From contig NZ_BBRD01000001.1 of NCBI RefSeq assembly GCF_000975095.1, positions 639,467 to 703,466 of the forward strand: 64,000 bases of DNA. The letters are read 5' to 3'. The DNA comes from Demequina aestuarii. GTDB taxonomy: Bacteria > Actinomycetota > Actinomycetes > Actinomycetales > Demequinaceae. Numbering within the stretch: the first letter of the stretch is position 1; every line of letters begins with the position of its first letter. This document shows, one piece after another, positions 11,510 through 20,613 of this stretch. The notes below the pieces were generated by a model. That model searched no databases, had not been told where the DNA came from, and saw only the letters and a list, made by a program, of their open reading frames with translations. The translations under genes were made by a program, and so were the position numbers.

Positions 11510-12465
11510 GCACCGACACCGTCGCCGTCCTGATCGAGCACCGCGATGGCGCGGTCACGCCGCCGTCGCTCGAGGCGCTCACGCTCGCCCGCTCGCTGGG
11601 CACTCCGATCGCCTTGTGGCTCGGGGATGCGCCTGCGGCCGATGCGGTCGCTCAGTTGGGCGAGTACGGGGCCGCTGAGGTGCGGGTGGTGGGCATCGGC
11701 GACGATGCGCGCCTGCCCGCCAAGGCCGCCGCCGCGATCGCCGCCGCGACGGAGGATGCCCCGGTGCTGGTGGTGATCTCGACCTTCGTCACTAAGGAGA
11801 TCGCGACCCGCCTGGCCGTCCTGAACGGAGCCGGAGTGGTGGTCGACGCTGCTGGAGCGTCGCGGGTCGATGGCCACATCGAGACCTTCCAGACCGTCTT
11901 CGCCGCCACCTGGAACGTCCGCACCCGCATCGACGCCGACCGTGCGATCGTGGGCGTGCGACCGAACACCACCCAGGCCACTCCGGCGGAGTCGCCTGGC
12001 GCTGCGACCCTCACCCAGGTCGAGGCGACGCTGCCGCAGACTCGCGAGCGCATCGTCGCGGTGGAACCCGTGGATCAGGGCGAGGGCGTCCCGCTCGCGG
12101 AGGCGCCCGTGGTGGTCTCGGGTGGGCGCGGCACGAACGGCGACTACACGCTCATCGAGGAGTTCGCCGGGGTGCTGGGCGGCGCCGTCGGAGCGTCGCG
12201 CGACGCGACGGATGAGGGCTGGATCAGCCACGAGCACATGGTGGGCCAGACAGGCACCACGGTGACGCCGGCGCTCTACGTCGCGTGCGGAATCTCTGGC
12301 GCGGTGCACCACCGTGGCGGCATGCAGGCCTCCGGCACCATCGTGGCGATCAACATGGATCCCGATGCGCCGATCTTCGAGATCAGCGACTTCGGCGTGG
12401 TGGGCAGCCTGTTCGACGTGATCCCGCAGGCGATCGAGACCATCAAGGCGCACCGCGGCGAGTAG
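11506..12465 (+). CDS. etfA: Electron transfer flavoprotein, alpha subunit
   Basis: A 319-residue protein. The N-terminal half is ETF-like. The C-terminal half has the FAD-binding domain with its signature stretch (VVSGGRGTNGDYTLIEEFA, VGQTGTTVTPALYVACGISG, then VAINMDPDAPIFEISDFGVV). The start overlaps the etfB stop by 4 bp. It forms the FAD-carrying heterodimer with EtfB. The stop codon abuts that of the convergent SDR gene with no bases between, and no terminator hairpin was found at this junction. Confidence 0.95.
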   Translation: MSTDTVAVLIEHRDGAVTPPSLEALTLARSLGTPIALWLGDAPAADAVAQLGEYGAAEVRVVGIGDDARLPAKAAAAIAAATEDAPVLVVISTFVTKEIATRLAVLNGAGVVVDAAGASRVDGHIETFQTVFAATWNVRTRIDADRAIVGVRPNTTQATPAESPGAATLTQVEATLPQTRERIVAVEPVDQGEGVPLAEAPVVVSGGRGTNGDYTLIEEFAGVLGGAVGASRDATDEGWISHEHMVGQTGTTVTPALYVACGISGAVHHRGGMQASGTIVAINMDPDAPIFEISDFGVVGSLFDVIPQAIETIKAHRGE

Positions 12466-13293
12466 TCAGCCGCGGGTGTCGATCGACAGCCCCAGATCCT
12501 CCCACGTGTCGATCTCCGCCGCGAGACCCTCGGCCTTGCCGCGTCCTTGAGTGATCGCGTGGCGCCCCGCGAGCAGGTGCAGCGGCGGCTCGTCCATCTG
12601 GGAGATCTGCAGCATCACCCGTGCCAGCGCATGCGGGTCGCCGGGCTGGTTGCCGGGAAGAGCGTCGATGCGCCGCCAATACGGCTCCATGACCTCCGCA
12701 TAGTCAGGCAGGCCGTCGTGGACCTTGGCGCCTGACGGGATCCACTGCGACAGGACTGGTCCGGGCTCGACGATGCTGACCTTGATCCCCAGGTGGGCGA
12801 CCTCTTTGCACAGCGACTCCATGAAGCCGGACACGGCCCACTTGGACGCGCTGTAGTAGCCCAGACCGGCGGATCCCCGCACGCCTGCGATCGACGAGAT
12901 GGTGATGATGTGGCCAGCGCGTCGCGCGCGCAAGTGCGGCAGGAATGCGGTGGTGACGGAGGCGGCTCCCCAGAAGTTCGCCTCCATCACCGCCCGCGCG
13001 TCGGCCTGCGGCGTCTCCTCGATCGTGGCGAAGCACCCGATCCCGGCGTTGTTGACCACGACGTCGACGCCGCCGGTGCGGCTCTCGGCCTCGGCGACGG
13101 CCGTCTCGACGGCGGCGGGGTCGGTGACGTCCAGCGCGAGGACGATGGCCCGCTCCGGATGCGCGGCTGCGAGGTCGTCCAGCGTCTCGGGTCGGCGCGC
13201 GGTCGCGACCACGGTGTGGCCGGCGTCTGCCGCGGCCCATGCCGTGGCACGGCCGATCCCCGTCGAGCATCCGGTGATGAACCAGGTGGCCAT
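12466..13293 (-). CDS. SDR family NAD(P)-dependent oxidoreductase
   Basis: A 275-residue classical short-chain dehydrogenase. The cofactor motif TGCSTGIG is at residues 8-15, followed by VVNNAGIG, ISSIAG and the catalytic YSASK. The Rossmann fold binds NAD(P)H and the Tyr/Lys/Ser set carries out carbonyl/alcohol interconversion. The later segment (SIVEPGPVLSQWIPSGAK) resembles oxidoreductases annotated as retinol-dehydrogenase-like or DltE-like, but the substrate cannot be predicted. The ATG is preceded by GAGGAGG at good spacing. It stands alone, converging tail-to-tail on etfA and divergent from the nuclease gene. Confidence 0.9.
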   Translation of the reverse strand: MATWFITGCSTGIGRATAWAAADAGHTVVATARRPETLDDLAAAHPERAIVLALDVTDPAAVETAVAEAESRTGGVDVVVNNAGIGCFATIEETPQADARAVMEANFWGAASVTTAFLPHLRARRAGHIITISSIAGVRGSAGLGYYSASKWAVSGFMESLCKEVAHLGIKVSIVEPGPVLSQWIPSGAKVHDGLPDYAEVMEPYWRRIDALPGNQPGDPHALARVMLQISQMDEPPLHLLAGRHAITQGRGKAEGLAAEIDTWEDLGLSIDTRG

Positions 13294-13477
13294 GAGTCCT
13301 CCTCGAGTGTTCCTGCTCTCACGCTATCGCGGGCGACATCGCGTCGAGCGGGACCCGGGGCCCGCGCCTTGCGCAACACGGTGGACACACAGGCTTCACC
13401 CAGAGTTTCCCCGTCCGTCGTGCGCGGCGCGACGCCGGTCCCTACGGTGGAGTCAACCGGATAAACAGGGAGAATTC

Positions 13478-16400
13478 ATGCGTCGTCGCACCACCGCTTC
13501 TGCTGTCGTGATCGCGTTGGGGGTGACCGCCGCAACGGCGCTTCCCTCCGCTGCGGACACCCCCACCGAGCTGCTCCTCTCCGAGTACGTCGAAGGGTCG
13601 AGCTTCAACAAGGCCGTCGAGATCTACAACGGCACGGGGGAGGCGGTGGACCTCGAGCCCTACGTGCTCACCCAGTACTCGAACGGCAACACCTCGGCGT
13701 CGGTGAACCTCGACCTCACGGGGAGCGTGGCCGCAGGCGACGTCTTCGTCGTGGCGCACTCGAGCGCAGATCCCGCGATCCTCGCTGAGGCGGACCTCAC
13801 GAGCGGTGCGGGCCTGTTCAACGGAGACGACGCGCTGGTGCTGTTCCGTGACGATGCCGTGGTCGACTCCTTTGGTCAGGTGGGGGTGGATCCGGGCTCC
13901 GAATGGCCGGGCGGCGGCGCCGACGACACCCTGCGTCGTCTCCCCACCGTGTGCGCGGGCGACACCGACCCGTTCGCCGCCTTCGACGCCGCGCAGGAGT
14001 GGGAGGTGCTGCCGGTCAACACCGTCGATGGCCTCGGCGCCCACGCCACCACCTGCGACGGCGGGCCCGTCGAGGACGCGGCCCCTGCGGTCGCCTCCAC
14101 GTCGCCCGCCGACGGCGCGCTGGGGGTCAGCCCCTCCGCGCCGCTCGACGTGGAGTTCACGGAGCCCGTGGTGGCCGACGGCGCCTTCGCGCTGGAGTGC
14201 ACGGAGTCAGGAGTGCTCGCGCTCACGGTCGACGGTGGCCCCACCACGTTCACGCTGACGCCGGACGCGGAGCTCGTCGAGGGCGAGGAGTGCGTGCTGA
14301 CCGTCGCCGCATCGGCCGTCACGGACGTGGACACGAACGACCCGCCGGACGCCATGCTGGAGGATGTCGCGGTGACGTTCACCATCTCGGACGGCCCCGT
14401 GACCATCAGCACGATCCAGGGCGAGGGCGACACCTCCCCGCTCGACGGGCAGACGGTGACGTTCGAAGGAGTCGTCGTGGGCGACTACGAGGGCGCGAGC
14501 CCGAACCTTCGCGGCTTCTACGTGCAGTCGCGCGATGAGGACGCTGATGACGACCCCGCGACCTCGGAGGGCATCTTCGTCTTCAACGCAGGCGCCGACG
14601 AGGTCGACCTCGGCGACGTCGTCTCGATCACGGGCGAGGTCTCCGAGTACCAGGGCCAGACGCAGGTGAGCTTCGCCGACGTCGAGGTGCTCGACACCGG
14701 AGCATCCGTCACGTCCGCCTCCGTCTCGCTGCCCTTCGCCGATGCGGCGGAGGCGGAGCGCTACGAGGGCATGGCGGTCGAGTTCAGCCAGGAGCTGTTC
14801 GTCACCGAGTTCTACCTCCTCGGCCGGTTCGGTGAGATCACCGTGTCGAGCGGGGACCGGCTGGACCAGCCCACGACGGTCGCCGAGCCCGGCACCGAGG
14901 CCAACGAGGTGCAGGCAGCGAACGACCTCAACCGCATCACGATCGATGACACCCTCAACAGTCAGAACCCCGACCCGATCATCTTCGGCGGAGCGGGAGA
15001 CCCGTTGGCCGCGGACAACCCGCTGCGCGGCGGCGACTCCGTGACCGGGCTCACCGGCGTCATGACCTACACCTGGGCGGGCAACTCGGCCTCGGGCAAC
15101 GCCTGGCGCGTGCGCCCGGCCTCGCCGACGGCCGACGCCCCGGTGTTCGAGTCGAACAACGCGCGTCCCACCAGCGCGCCCGAGGTGGGTGGCAGCCTCA
15201 AGGTCGCGAGCTTCAACGTTCTCAACTACTTCACCACGATCGACGGCGACGGTCCCATCTGCGGGCCGGTCGGATTCGAGCAGTTCTGCCGCGGTGCGGA
15301 CTCGGAGCTGGAGCTGGAGCGCCAGACCGAGAAGCTGGTCGCGGCGATGCTGGAACTGGACGCTGACGTGATCGGCATCATGGAGATGGAGAACACGCCG
15401 GGGGCCGAGCCGCTGGCCTACCTCGCCGACGCTCTCAACGCGGAGGTCGGCGCGGGCACCTACTCGTACGTCGACTCCGGGGTCATCGGCACCGACGTGA
15501 TCCGGGTGGGGATGCTGTACGACACCACGGCCGTGGTCGAGGAGGGTGAGATCGCGGTGCTGGACTCCGGCGTCGACCCGCGATTCGACGACGACAACAA
15601 CCGCCCCGCGCTCGCCCAGACGTTCGAGGAGATCGCCACCGGCGAGACCTTCACGGTGGTGGCGAACCACTGGAAGTCGAAGGGCTGCGGCTCCGCCACC
15701 GGCGCGAACGCCGATCTGGGCGACGGTGCGTCGTGCTGGAACGAGACCCGCACCCTCGCGGCCGAGGCCATCGTGGACTGGGTGGCCACGTCGCCCACCG
15801 GCGTCGAGGACCCGGACGTGTTCATCCTCGGGGACCTCAACTCCTACGCGCAGGAGGACCCGATCGACGTGCTGCGCGACGCCGGCTACGTGGACATGGC
15901 GGCGGACGGCTACGGCTACGTCTTCGACGGGCAGTGGGGATCTCTGGACTACATGTTCGCGTCCTCGAGCCTGGCCGACCAGGTGACGGGTTCGGCTCAC
16001 GTGAACATCAACGCCGACGAGCCGTCGGTGCTGGACTACAACACCGACTTCAAGTCGGAGGCGCAGATCGAGTCCCTCTACTCGCCCGACTGGTACCGCA
16101 CCTCGGACCACGATCCGGTGCTGGTGGGACTGAACCTCGACTCCGGCCCGGAGCCCACTCCGATCTGTGAGATCAGCTACGAGATCCACGGGCAGTGGAC
16201 GGGCGGCTTCATCTCGCAGGTCGAGGTGACGAACACTTCGGACGAGACCATCGACGGCTGGGACGTCGCGTGGACGTTCGCTGGAGACGAGCAGGTGTCC
16301 AACCTCTGGGGCGGTCAGGTGACCCAGTCGGGAGCGGACGTCTCCGTGGAGTCCATGTCCTGGAACGGCACCATCCGGCCTGGGAAGAGCACCACGTTCG

Positions 16401-16825
16401 GCTTCGTGGGAACGACTGGCGGCCGCGCGCTCGACATCGCGGAGTTCGCGCTCAACGGATCGCCGTGTGACGTGGACGTCGAGCCCGTACCGGAGCCCAC
16501 CCCCATCTGCGAGGTGGACTACACGGTTCACGGGCAGTGGCCGGGCGGCTTCATCTCGCAGGTCGAGGTGACGAACATCGGCGACGAGCCGATCCACGGC
16601 TGGGACGTGGCGTGGAGCTTCGCCGGAGACGAGCAGGTGGCGAACCTGTGGGGCGGCCAGGTGACGCAGACGGGCGCAGACGTGTCCGTGGCGTCCATGA
16701 GCTGGAACGGGACGATCAAGCCGGGCAAGCACACCACCGTCGGGTTCACCGGCTCGACCGGTGGCGGAGCGCTCGACGTGGGCGAGTTCACGCTGAACGG
16801 CACTCCCTGCACCGTCACCCCCTAG
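13478..16825 (+). CDS. Secreted ExeM/NucH-type nuclease with lamin-tail domain and two CBM2 modules
   Basis: A 1115-residue exported protein. Order: signal peptide about 1-27; lamin-tail domain about 30-140 (LLLSEYVEGSSFNKAVEIYN); SbsA-like Ig domain about 203-305; an ExeM/YhcR-type OB-fold region about 308-410; endonuclease/exonuclease/phosphatase domain about 573-886; and two C-terminal CBM2 modules about 897-998 and 1011-1113. Nuclease residues visible: FNVLNYF, Glu636/Glu638 (MEMEN), His731 (NHWKSKG), Asp786/Asn788 (GDLNSY), and Asp877-His878-Asp879 (SDHDP). ExeM/NucH enzymes cut extracellular DNA and remodel biofilm matrix. Cellulose-binding modules on such an enzyme are unusual. The ATG follows AGGGAG; the open frame extends upstream but there it is low-complexity and overlaps the SDR gene. 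It has its own promoter region and terminator, so it is probably monocistronic. Confidence 0.92.
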   Translation: MRRRTTASAVVIALGVTAATALPSAADTPTELLLSEYVEGSSFNKAVEIYNGTGEAVDLEPYVLTQYSNGNTSASVNLDLTGSVAAGDVFVVAHSSADPAILAEADLTSGAGLFNGDDALVLFRDDAVVDSFGQVGVDPGSEWPGGGADDTLRRLPTVCAGDTDPFAAFDAAQEWEVLPVNTVDGLGAHATTCDGGPVEDAAPAVASTSPADGALGVSPSAPLDVEFTEPVVADGAFALECTESGVLALTVDGGPTTFTLTPDAELVEGEECVLTVAASAVTDVDTNDPPDAMLEDVAVTFTISDGPVTISTIQGEGDTSPLDGQTVTFEGVVVGDYEGASPNLRGFYVQSRDEDADDDPATSEGIFVFNAGADEVDLGDVVSITGEVSEYQGQTQVSFADVEVLDTGASVTSASVSLPFADAAEAERYEGMAVEFSQELFVTEFYLLGRFGEITVSSGDRLDQPTTVAEPGTEANEVQAANDLNRITIDDTLNSQNPDPIIFGGAGDPLAADNPLRGGDSVTGLTGVMTYTWAGNSASGNAWRVRPASPTADAPVFESNNARPTSAPEVGGSLKVASFNVLNYFTTIDGDGPICGPVGFEQFCRGADSELELERQTEKLVAAMLELDADVIGIMEMENTPGAEPLAYLADALNAEVGAGTYSYVDSGVIGTDVIRVGMLYDTTAVVEEGEIAVLDSGVDPRFDDDNNRPALAQTFEEIATGETFTVVANHWKSKGCGSATGANADLGDGASCWNETRTLAAEAIVDWVATSPTGVEDPDVFILGDLNSYAQEDPIDVLRDAGYVDMAADGYGYVFDGQWGSLDYMFASSSLADQVTGSAHVNINADEPSVLDYNTDFKSEAQIESLYSPDWYRTSDHDPVLVGLNLDSGPEPTPICEISYEIHGQWTGGFISQVEVTNTSDETIDGWDVAWTFAGDEQVSNLWGGQVTQSGADVSVESMSWNGTIRPGKSTTFGFVGTTGGRALDIAEFALNGSPCDVDVEPVPEPTPICEVDYTVHGQWPGGFISQVEVTNIGDEPIHGWDVAWSFAGDEQVANLWGGQVTQTGADVSVASMSWNGTIKPGKHTTVGFTGSTGGGALDVGEFTLNGTPCTVTP
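16166..16813 (+). repeat. Tandem CBM2-coding repeat
   Basis: Two back-to-back copies of a CBM2 sequence (about 16166-16477 and 16508-16813) share long identical DNA stretches, for example around HGQW-GGFISQVEVTN and SFAGDEQV-NLWGGQVTQ. A third, more diverged copy ends the GH53 gene (about 8004-8315). The likeness suggests domain duplication within this genome. Confidence 0.85.
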
Positions 16826-16837
16826 CGCCATGACGAC

Positions 16838-16877
16838 GCGACGGCCGACGCGCGCTCACCCGCGCATCGGCCGTCGC
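16838..16877 (+). terminator. Terminator after the nuclease gene
   Basis: A 17-bp stem with one mismatch (16838-16854 with 16861-16877) and loop CTCACC follows the nuclease stop by 12 bp. The right arm contains the over-represented word CGCATCGGCC. Confidence 0.7.
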
Positions 16878-16932
16878 GCTGTCCCGCTTCCCGGCCGGGC
16901 GGCCGCGCCGCACGCTGGCTAGACTGCCCGAC

Positions 16933-18129
16933 ATGCCCCCGCACTACCTCGACCACGCCGCGACGACGCCGATGCTGGACGCTGCGCGTGCCGCCTACGT
17001 CGCGGAGTTGGCGAGAGTGGGCAACCCGTCGGCGCTGCACAAGTCGGGCCGGCTGGCCCGGTCCGTGGTCGAAGACGCGCGCGAGCGCATGGCGTCGGCG
17101 CTTGGTGCGCACCCCACCGAGGTGATCTGGACCTCGGGCGGCACGGAGGCGGACAACCTCGCCCTGAAGGGCCTGTTCTGGGCCCGTCACCAGGCGGACC
17201 CTCGCCGCACCCGCATCGTCACCTCGGCGATCGAGCACCACGCGGGCCTCGACCCGGCGCACTGGCTCGAGTCCGAGCACGGCGCGGTCACAGTGGTGCT
17301 GCCGGTGGATCCCGAGGGCCGCGTCGACCTCGACGCGCTGCGGGCCGAAGTCGCCGCCCACTTCGACGAGATCGCGCTGATCTCCGTCATGTGGGCGAAC
17401 AACGAGGTGGGCACGGTGCAGCCGGTGCGCGAGATCGTGAACATCGCCACTGAGCACGAGATCCCGGTGCATGCCGACGCGGTGCAGGCGGTCGGGCACA
17501 TCCCCGTGGACTTCCGCGCATCCGGTCTGGCCACGATGGCGGTCAGCGCGCACAAGTTCGGCGGGCCCGTGGGCGTCGGCGCTCTCGTGGCGAGGCGCGA
17601 CCTCACCATCACCCCGCTCACCCACGGCGGGGGCCAGGAGCGCAGGGTGCGTTCGGGCACGCTGAACGCGGCCGGCTTCCATGCCGCGTCGGTGGCGGCC
17701 ACCGAGGCGGTGGCGACCCTCGAAGCAGAGGCGGACCGCCTGGGTGTTCTCCAGCGGCAGCTGATCGCGCGCGTGCGTGACGCGGTGCCGGAGGCGCGCC
17801 TGTCCGGGCCCGAGCCCGGGCCAGAGCGGCTGCCTGGCAACGTGCACTTCGTGTTCCCCGGCTGCGCGGCCGAGGCGCTGATGTTCGTCCTCGACTCCCA
17901 TGGCGTGGAGGCCTCCAATGGCTCCGCGTGCTCGGCGGGTGTCGCGCAGGCGAGCCACGTGCTGATCGCCATGGGCAGGCCCGAGCGCGACGCGGCCTCC
18001 ACCATGCGCTTCTCTTTGGGGCACACCAGCACACAGGACGACCTTGATGCGCTGATCGCGGTGCTGCCCGAGGCCGTGACGCGCGCTCGCACGGTGGCGG
18101 GCGTCTTCGACGCCAGCGTGTTCGGGTAG
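16933..18129 (+). CDS. Cysteine desulfurase (NifS/IscS family)
   Basis: A 398-residue class V aminotransferase-fold enzyme. The PLP lysine is Lys208 in SAHKFGGP, and the persulfide-forming cysteine is Cys333 in NGSACSAG. Other family marks are LDHAATTP at the N-terminus, TSGGTEADNLA, and HADAVQAVG. It transfers sulfur from cysteine to an acceptor. mnmA lies about 1 kb downstream on the same strand, as in many actinobacteria, which suggests that this desulfurase feeds tRNA 2-thiolation. A TAGACT box 7 bp before the ATG and the absence of a ribosome-binding site indicate a leaderless mRNA. Confidence 0.93.
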   Translation: MPPHYLDHAATTPMLDAARAAYVAELARVGNPSALHKSGRLARSVVEDARERMASALGAHPTEVIWTSGGTEADNLALKGLFWARHQADPRRTRIVTSAIEHHAGLDPAHWLESEHGAVTVVLPVDPEGRVDLDALRAEVAAHFDEIALISVMWANNEVGTVQPVREIVNIATEHEIPVHADAVQAVGHIPVDFRASGLATMAVSAHKFGGPVGVGALVARRDLTITPLTHGGGQERRVRSGTLNAAGFHAASVAATEAVATLEAEADRLGVLQRQLIARVRDAVPEARLSGPEPGPERLPGNVHFVFPGCAAEALMFVLDSHGVEASNGSACSAGVAQASHVLIAMGRPERDAASTMRFSLGHTSTQDDLDALIAVLPEAVTRARTVAGVFDASVFG

Positions 18130-18132
18130 CGA

Positions 18133-18222
18133 GTGCGGGCCCTCATCGCGGGAGGCCCGCGCGGCACGGACATCCTGGTGGCGGCCGCAACGGCCGTCGA
18201 CGCTGGCGTCACGCAGGTCAGG
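18133..18222 (+). other. Possible 29-codon leader ORF or gene remnant between desulfurase and phosphatase
   Basis: A GTG-started frame (VRALIAGGPRGTDILVAAA and so on) ends 7 bp before the phosphatase start. Its composition is coding-like (GC-rich third positions), but it is too short to assign, and a GCGGGCC/GGCCCGC hairpin (18135-18141 with 18154-18160) lies inside it. It may be a remnant or a small translated leader. Nothing recognisable was found. Confidence 0.25.
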
Positions 18223-18229
18223 TGACGGG

Positions 18230-18994
18230 GTGAGGCGCCTCCGGGGCCTGTTCGCGTGGGGCGCGGTGTACCTGCGTCATCGGGTGCTGAGTCGACCGAC
18301 GCCTCGGCTCGCGAACGTGCGCGATCTTGCCGACGCGGGTCCGGGAATCGTCCGCGACGTCGCGTACCGGTCCGACGCGCCGATGGAGGGCGACGCGGCC
18401 CCCGGTGGAGCGTTGCGCTGGCCTCCGGCGACCGTGGTCGACCTGCGTGGGGCGGGGGAGAAGGCGCCGATCCACCCCCTCGCGGGCGAGTCCCGCATCG
18501 TGGCCGTCGATGTGCTCGACGCGGCGGCGTTCGCGGGTGGTGAGCGGGACTCCATGAGTTCGTTGGCGGAGCTGTACGCCGTGATGACGGCTCCCACGGC
18601 CGCGCCAGGGCTCACGCGAGTGGTCGGTGAGGTCGCGTGGGGTGAGGCCCCCGTCCTGGTGCACTGCTCCGCCGGAAAGGACCGCACCGGAATCGTCGCC
18701 GCGCTCACCCTGCGCCTGCTCGGAGTGGAGCGCGACCGCGTGGTCGCCGATTACGTGCTGACCCAGCACCACATGCCGCGTGTCCTCGCGAGGATGCTGT
18801 CCGGGAGCCGCAGCTCGATCGGTGGCACTCCGCTCACGTCGGTGCCGCACGAGATCCTCACCGCCCCGGCCGCAGCGATCGAGACCGTCCTGCGCGCGTG
18901 GGACGACCACGACGGCGGCGTCGAGGGCTGGTACCTCGCCCACGGCGGGGACAGCGAGACGCTCGCCGCGCTGCGCCGCCGTCTTCTCGCCTGA
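18230..18994 (+). CDS. Tyrosine/serine protein phosphatase (CX5R type)
   Basis: About 254 residues with the phosphatase P-loop HCSAGKDRTG (Cys146, Arg152) and upstream family features LANVRDLAD and RSDAP, as in the actinobacterial PtpB/Y_phosphatase3 group. These enzymes hydrolyse phosphotyrosine and sometimes phosphoserine or phosphoinositides through a cysteinyl-phosphate. The GTG start is uncertain; an internal start would remove the basic N-terminal 20-25 residues. No signal peptide or membrane segment is evident. It sits between the cysteine desulfurase and mnmA, which may be operonic, but the function does not obviously relate to tRNA thiolation. Confidence 0.85.
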   Translation: MRRLRGLFAWGAVYLRHRVLSRPTPRLANVRDLADAGPGIVRDVAYRSDAPMEGDAAPGGALRWPPATVVDLRGAGEKAPIHPLAGESRIVAVDVLDAAAFAGGERDSMSSLAELYAVMTAPTAAPGLTRVVGEVAWGEAPVLVHCSAGKDRTGIVAALTLRLLGVERDRVVADYVLTQHHMPRVLARMLSGSRSSIGGTPLTSVPHEILTAPAAAIETVLRAWDDHDGGVEGWYLAHGGDSETLAALRRRLLA

Positions 18995-19111
18995 ACCGCC
19001 CGCGCATCGGCCCGGCGGGCGCGCGGATGCTCACGAGGTGCCGCGAGCGCCCGAGCGCTGAGCGCGCCGCGTACCATGGACGGGTCCCACGCCGCCGTCC
19101 CCGAGGTACTC

Positions 19112-20197
19112 ATGCGTGTTCTTGCCGCCCTGTCCGGTGGAGTCGACTCCGCCGTCGCCGCCGCGCGCGCCGTCGAGGCGGGACACGACGTGGTGGGAGT
19201 GCACATGGCGCTCAGCCGCAACCGGGACGAGTTCCGCTCTGGTTCGCGAGGCTGCTGCTCCATCGAGGACTCCCACGATGCTCGCCGTGCCGCCGACAAG
19301 CTGGGGATCCCGTACTACGTGTGGGATCTGTCAGAGGAGTTTCACGACACCGTGGTGAAGGACTTCCTGTCCGAGTACTCTGCGGGGCGCACGCCCAATC
19401 CGTGCGTGCGCTGCAACGAGCACATCAAGTTCGACACTCTTCTGGAGCGGGCTCAGGCTCTCGGCTTCGACGCCGTGTGCACCGGCCACTACGCGCGCAT
19501 CGAGATCCGTGACGACGGTGTCCGAGAGCTTCACCGCGCGGCCGATGCGGCCAAGGACCAGTCGTACGTGCTCGCGGTGATGGGGCCCGACAAGCTCGCG
19601 CGCTCGATGTTCCCGCTCGGGACCGCGGAGACGAAGTCGGACGTGCGCGCCGAGGCCGCGGCCCGGGGCCTGGGAGTGTCGAACAAGCCCGACTCGTATG
19701 ACATCTGCTTCGTCGCCGACGGTGACACCAAAGGTTTCCTGCAGCGCGCGCTCGGCGAGAGTCCAGGCGAGATCCAGGACGAGTCCGGAGCCGTCGTCGG
19801 TGAGCACACGGGCGCCTACTCCTACACGGTGGGCCAGCGCAAGGGACTCGGGATCGGCCGACCCGCCGCCGATGGGGCGCCGCGCTACGTCACCGGCGTC
19901 GACACGGCCCGCAACGTCGTGACCGTGGGTCCAGAGACGCTGCTGTCCGTGTCCACCCTCGAAGCCGATGCGGCCGTCTGGCTCGCGCCCGACGTGTCTG
20001 CAGACGCGCCCACGCGCTGCGAGGCCCAGGTGCGCGCGCACGGCATGCCGGTGCCGGGAACGGTGACGAGGGACGGCGACCGCATCGTGGTCGAGCTCGA
20101 CGAGCCGATGCGCGGTGTGGCCGCAGGCCAGTCGCTGGTGGTCTTCGACGGCACCAGGGTGCTCGGGCAGGCGACGCTCGCCAAGCGCGAGGCCTGA
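19112..20197 (+). CDS. mnmA: tRNA 2-thiouridylase MnmA
   Basis: A 361-residue enzyme that adds the 2-thio group to U34 of Lys, Glu and Gln tRNAs. The ATP pyrophosphatase PP-loop SGGVDSAV lies at residues 8-15. The catalytic cysteines are Cys101 (NPCVRCN) and Cys199 (DICFV), and GHYARI and KDQSYVL are also family marks. The start follows CCGAGG at good spacing; an in-frame ATG 36 bp upstream (TACCATGG) is less likely because the family begins at [13 protein letters not shown]. The sulfur donor is probably the cysteine desulfurase encoded just upstream. Confidence 0.96.
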   Translation: MRVLAALSGGVDSAVAAARAVEAGHDVVGVHMALSRNRDEFRSGSRGCCSIEDSHDARRAADKLGIPYYVWDLSEEFHDTVVKDFLSEYSAGRTPNPCVRCNEHIKFDTLLERAQALGFDAVCTGHYARIEIRDDGVRELHRAADAAKDQSYVLAVMGPDKLARSMFPLGTAETKSDVRAEAAARGLGVSNKPDSYDICFVADGDTKGFLQRALGESPGEIQDESGAVVGEHTGAYSYTVGQRKGLGIGRPAADGAPRYVTGVDTARNVVTVGPETLLSVSTLEADAAVWLAPDVSADAPTRCEAQVRAHGMPVPGTVTRDGDRIVVELDEPMRGVAAGQSLVVFDGTRVLGQATLAKREA

Positions 20198-20433
20198 CGA
20201 CGGGGTCTCGCTGGGCCCCACGTCCTGGACGTCGCTCCGGTGTCAGTGTGCACCGCCCGCACGACGGGTCCTGAGGAGACTGCGTCTGTCCCCACGCTGC
20301 AGATGGCTCGACAGCCACAGGCGCTCATGGTCGCGGCGGCCCGGCCTCGGGTGCGTCACGCGCCCGCGTGCGGCACGGACCTCGTGCCCCGATTGTGGCG
20401 CATGACGGTCCATATTTCGCATCAAGCAGCGCT
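20198..20433. other. Intergenic region before the cellobiose operon promoter
   Basis: The 416 bp between mnmA and the binding-protein gene is mostly regulatory at its right end. The left 236 bp contain nothing recognisable apart from a drop in GC towards 20410. Confidence 0.5.
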
Positions 20434-20484
20434 ATCGTAACGTTTTGATCAGTGTTGGTAACGAATCGGTATCGAAACGTTTTG
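20434..20484 (+). promoter_or_regulatory. Direct repeat of a LacI-type operator half (ATCGwAACGTTTTG)
   Basis: ATCGTAACGTTTTG (20434-20447) and ATCGAAACGTTTTG (20471-20484) differ at one base and lie 37 bp apart, just upstream of the -35 box. Each has an AACGTT centre typical of LacI-family operators, but differs from the CebR-type boxes downstream. This suggests a second regulator or a distal CebR-independent input. Confidence 0.55.
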
Positions 20485-20500
20485 CAAGCGCGTACGGAGT

Positions 20501-20530
20501 TTGACACTGCGGGGGCGGGGGGCATAGCGT
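20501..20530 (+). promoter_or_regulatory. Promoter of the cellobiose uptake operon
   Basis: A perfect TTGACA -35 box (20501-20506), 18 bp spacer and TAGCGT (20525-20530) as -10. The predicted transcription start is near 20537, immediately before the tandem operators. Confidence 0.6.
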
Positions 20531-20542
20531 GAACGCGATTCG

Positions 20543-20576
20543 TGGGAGCGCTCTCACGCAGGGGAGAGCGCTCTCA
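20543..20576. promoter_or_regulatory. Tandem CebR-type operators
   Basis: TGGGAGCGCTCTCA (20543-20556) and GGAGAGCGCTCTCA (20563-20576) closely match the actinobacterial CebR operator TGGGAGCGCTCCCA. Their centres are 20 bp apart, about two helical turns, just downstream of the predicted start site, so a bound repressor would block transcription. Confidence 0.85.
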
Positions 20577-20613
20577 TGGGTCCGATAAGAACCCTCATCA
20601 CAAAGGAGTGGAC

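Noticed and set aside
14207-16831. Long minus-strand open frame of 874 codons opposite the nuclease gene
   Set aside because: It is a shadow of the CBM2/nuclease gene: rich in Arg, His, Val and Asp, with no motif, and the plus-strand protein has clear domains and active-site residues.
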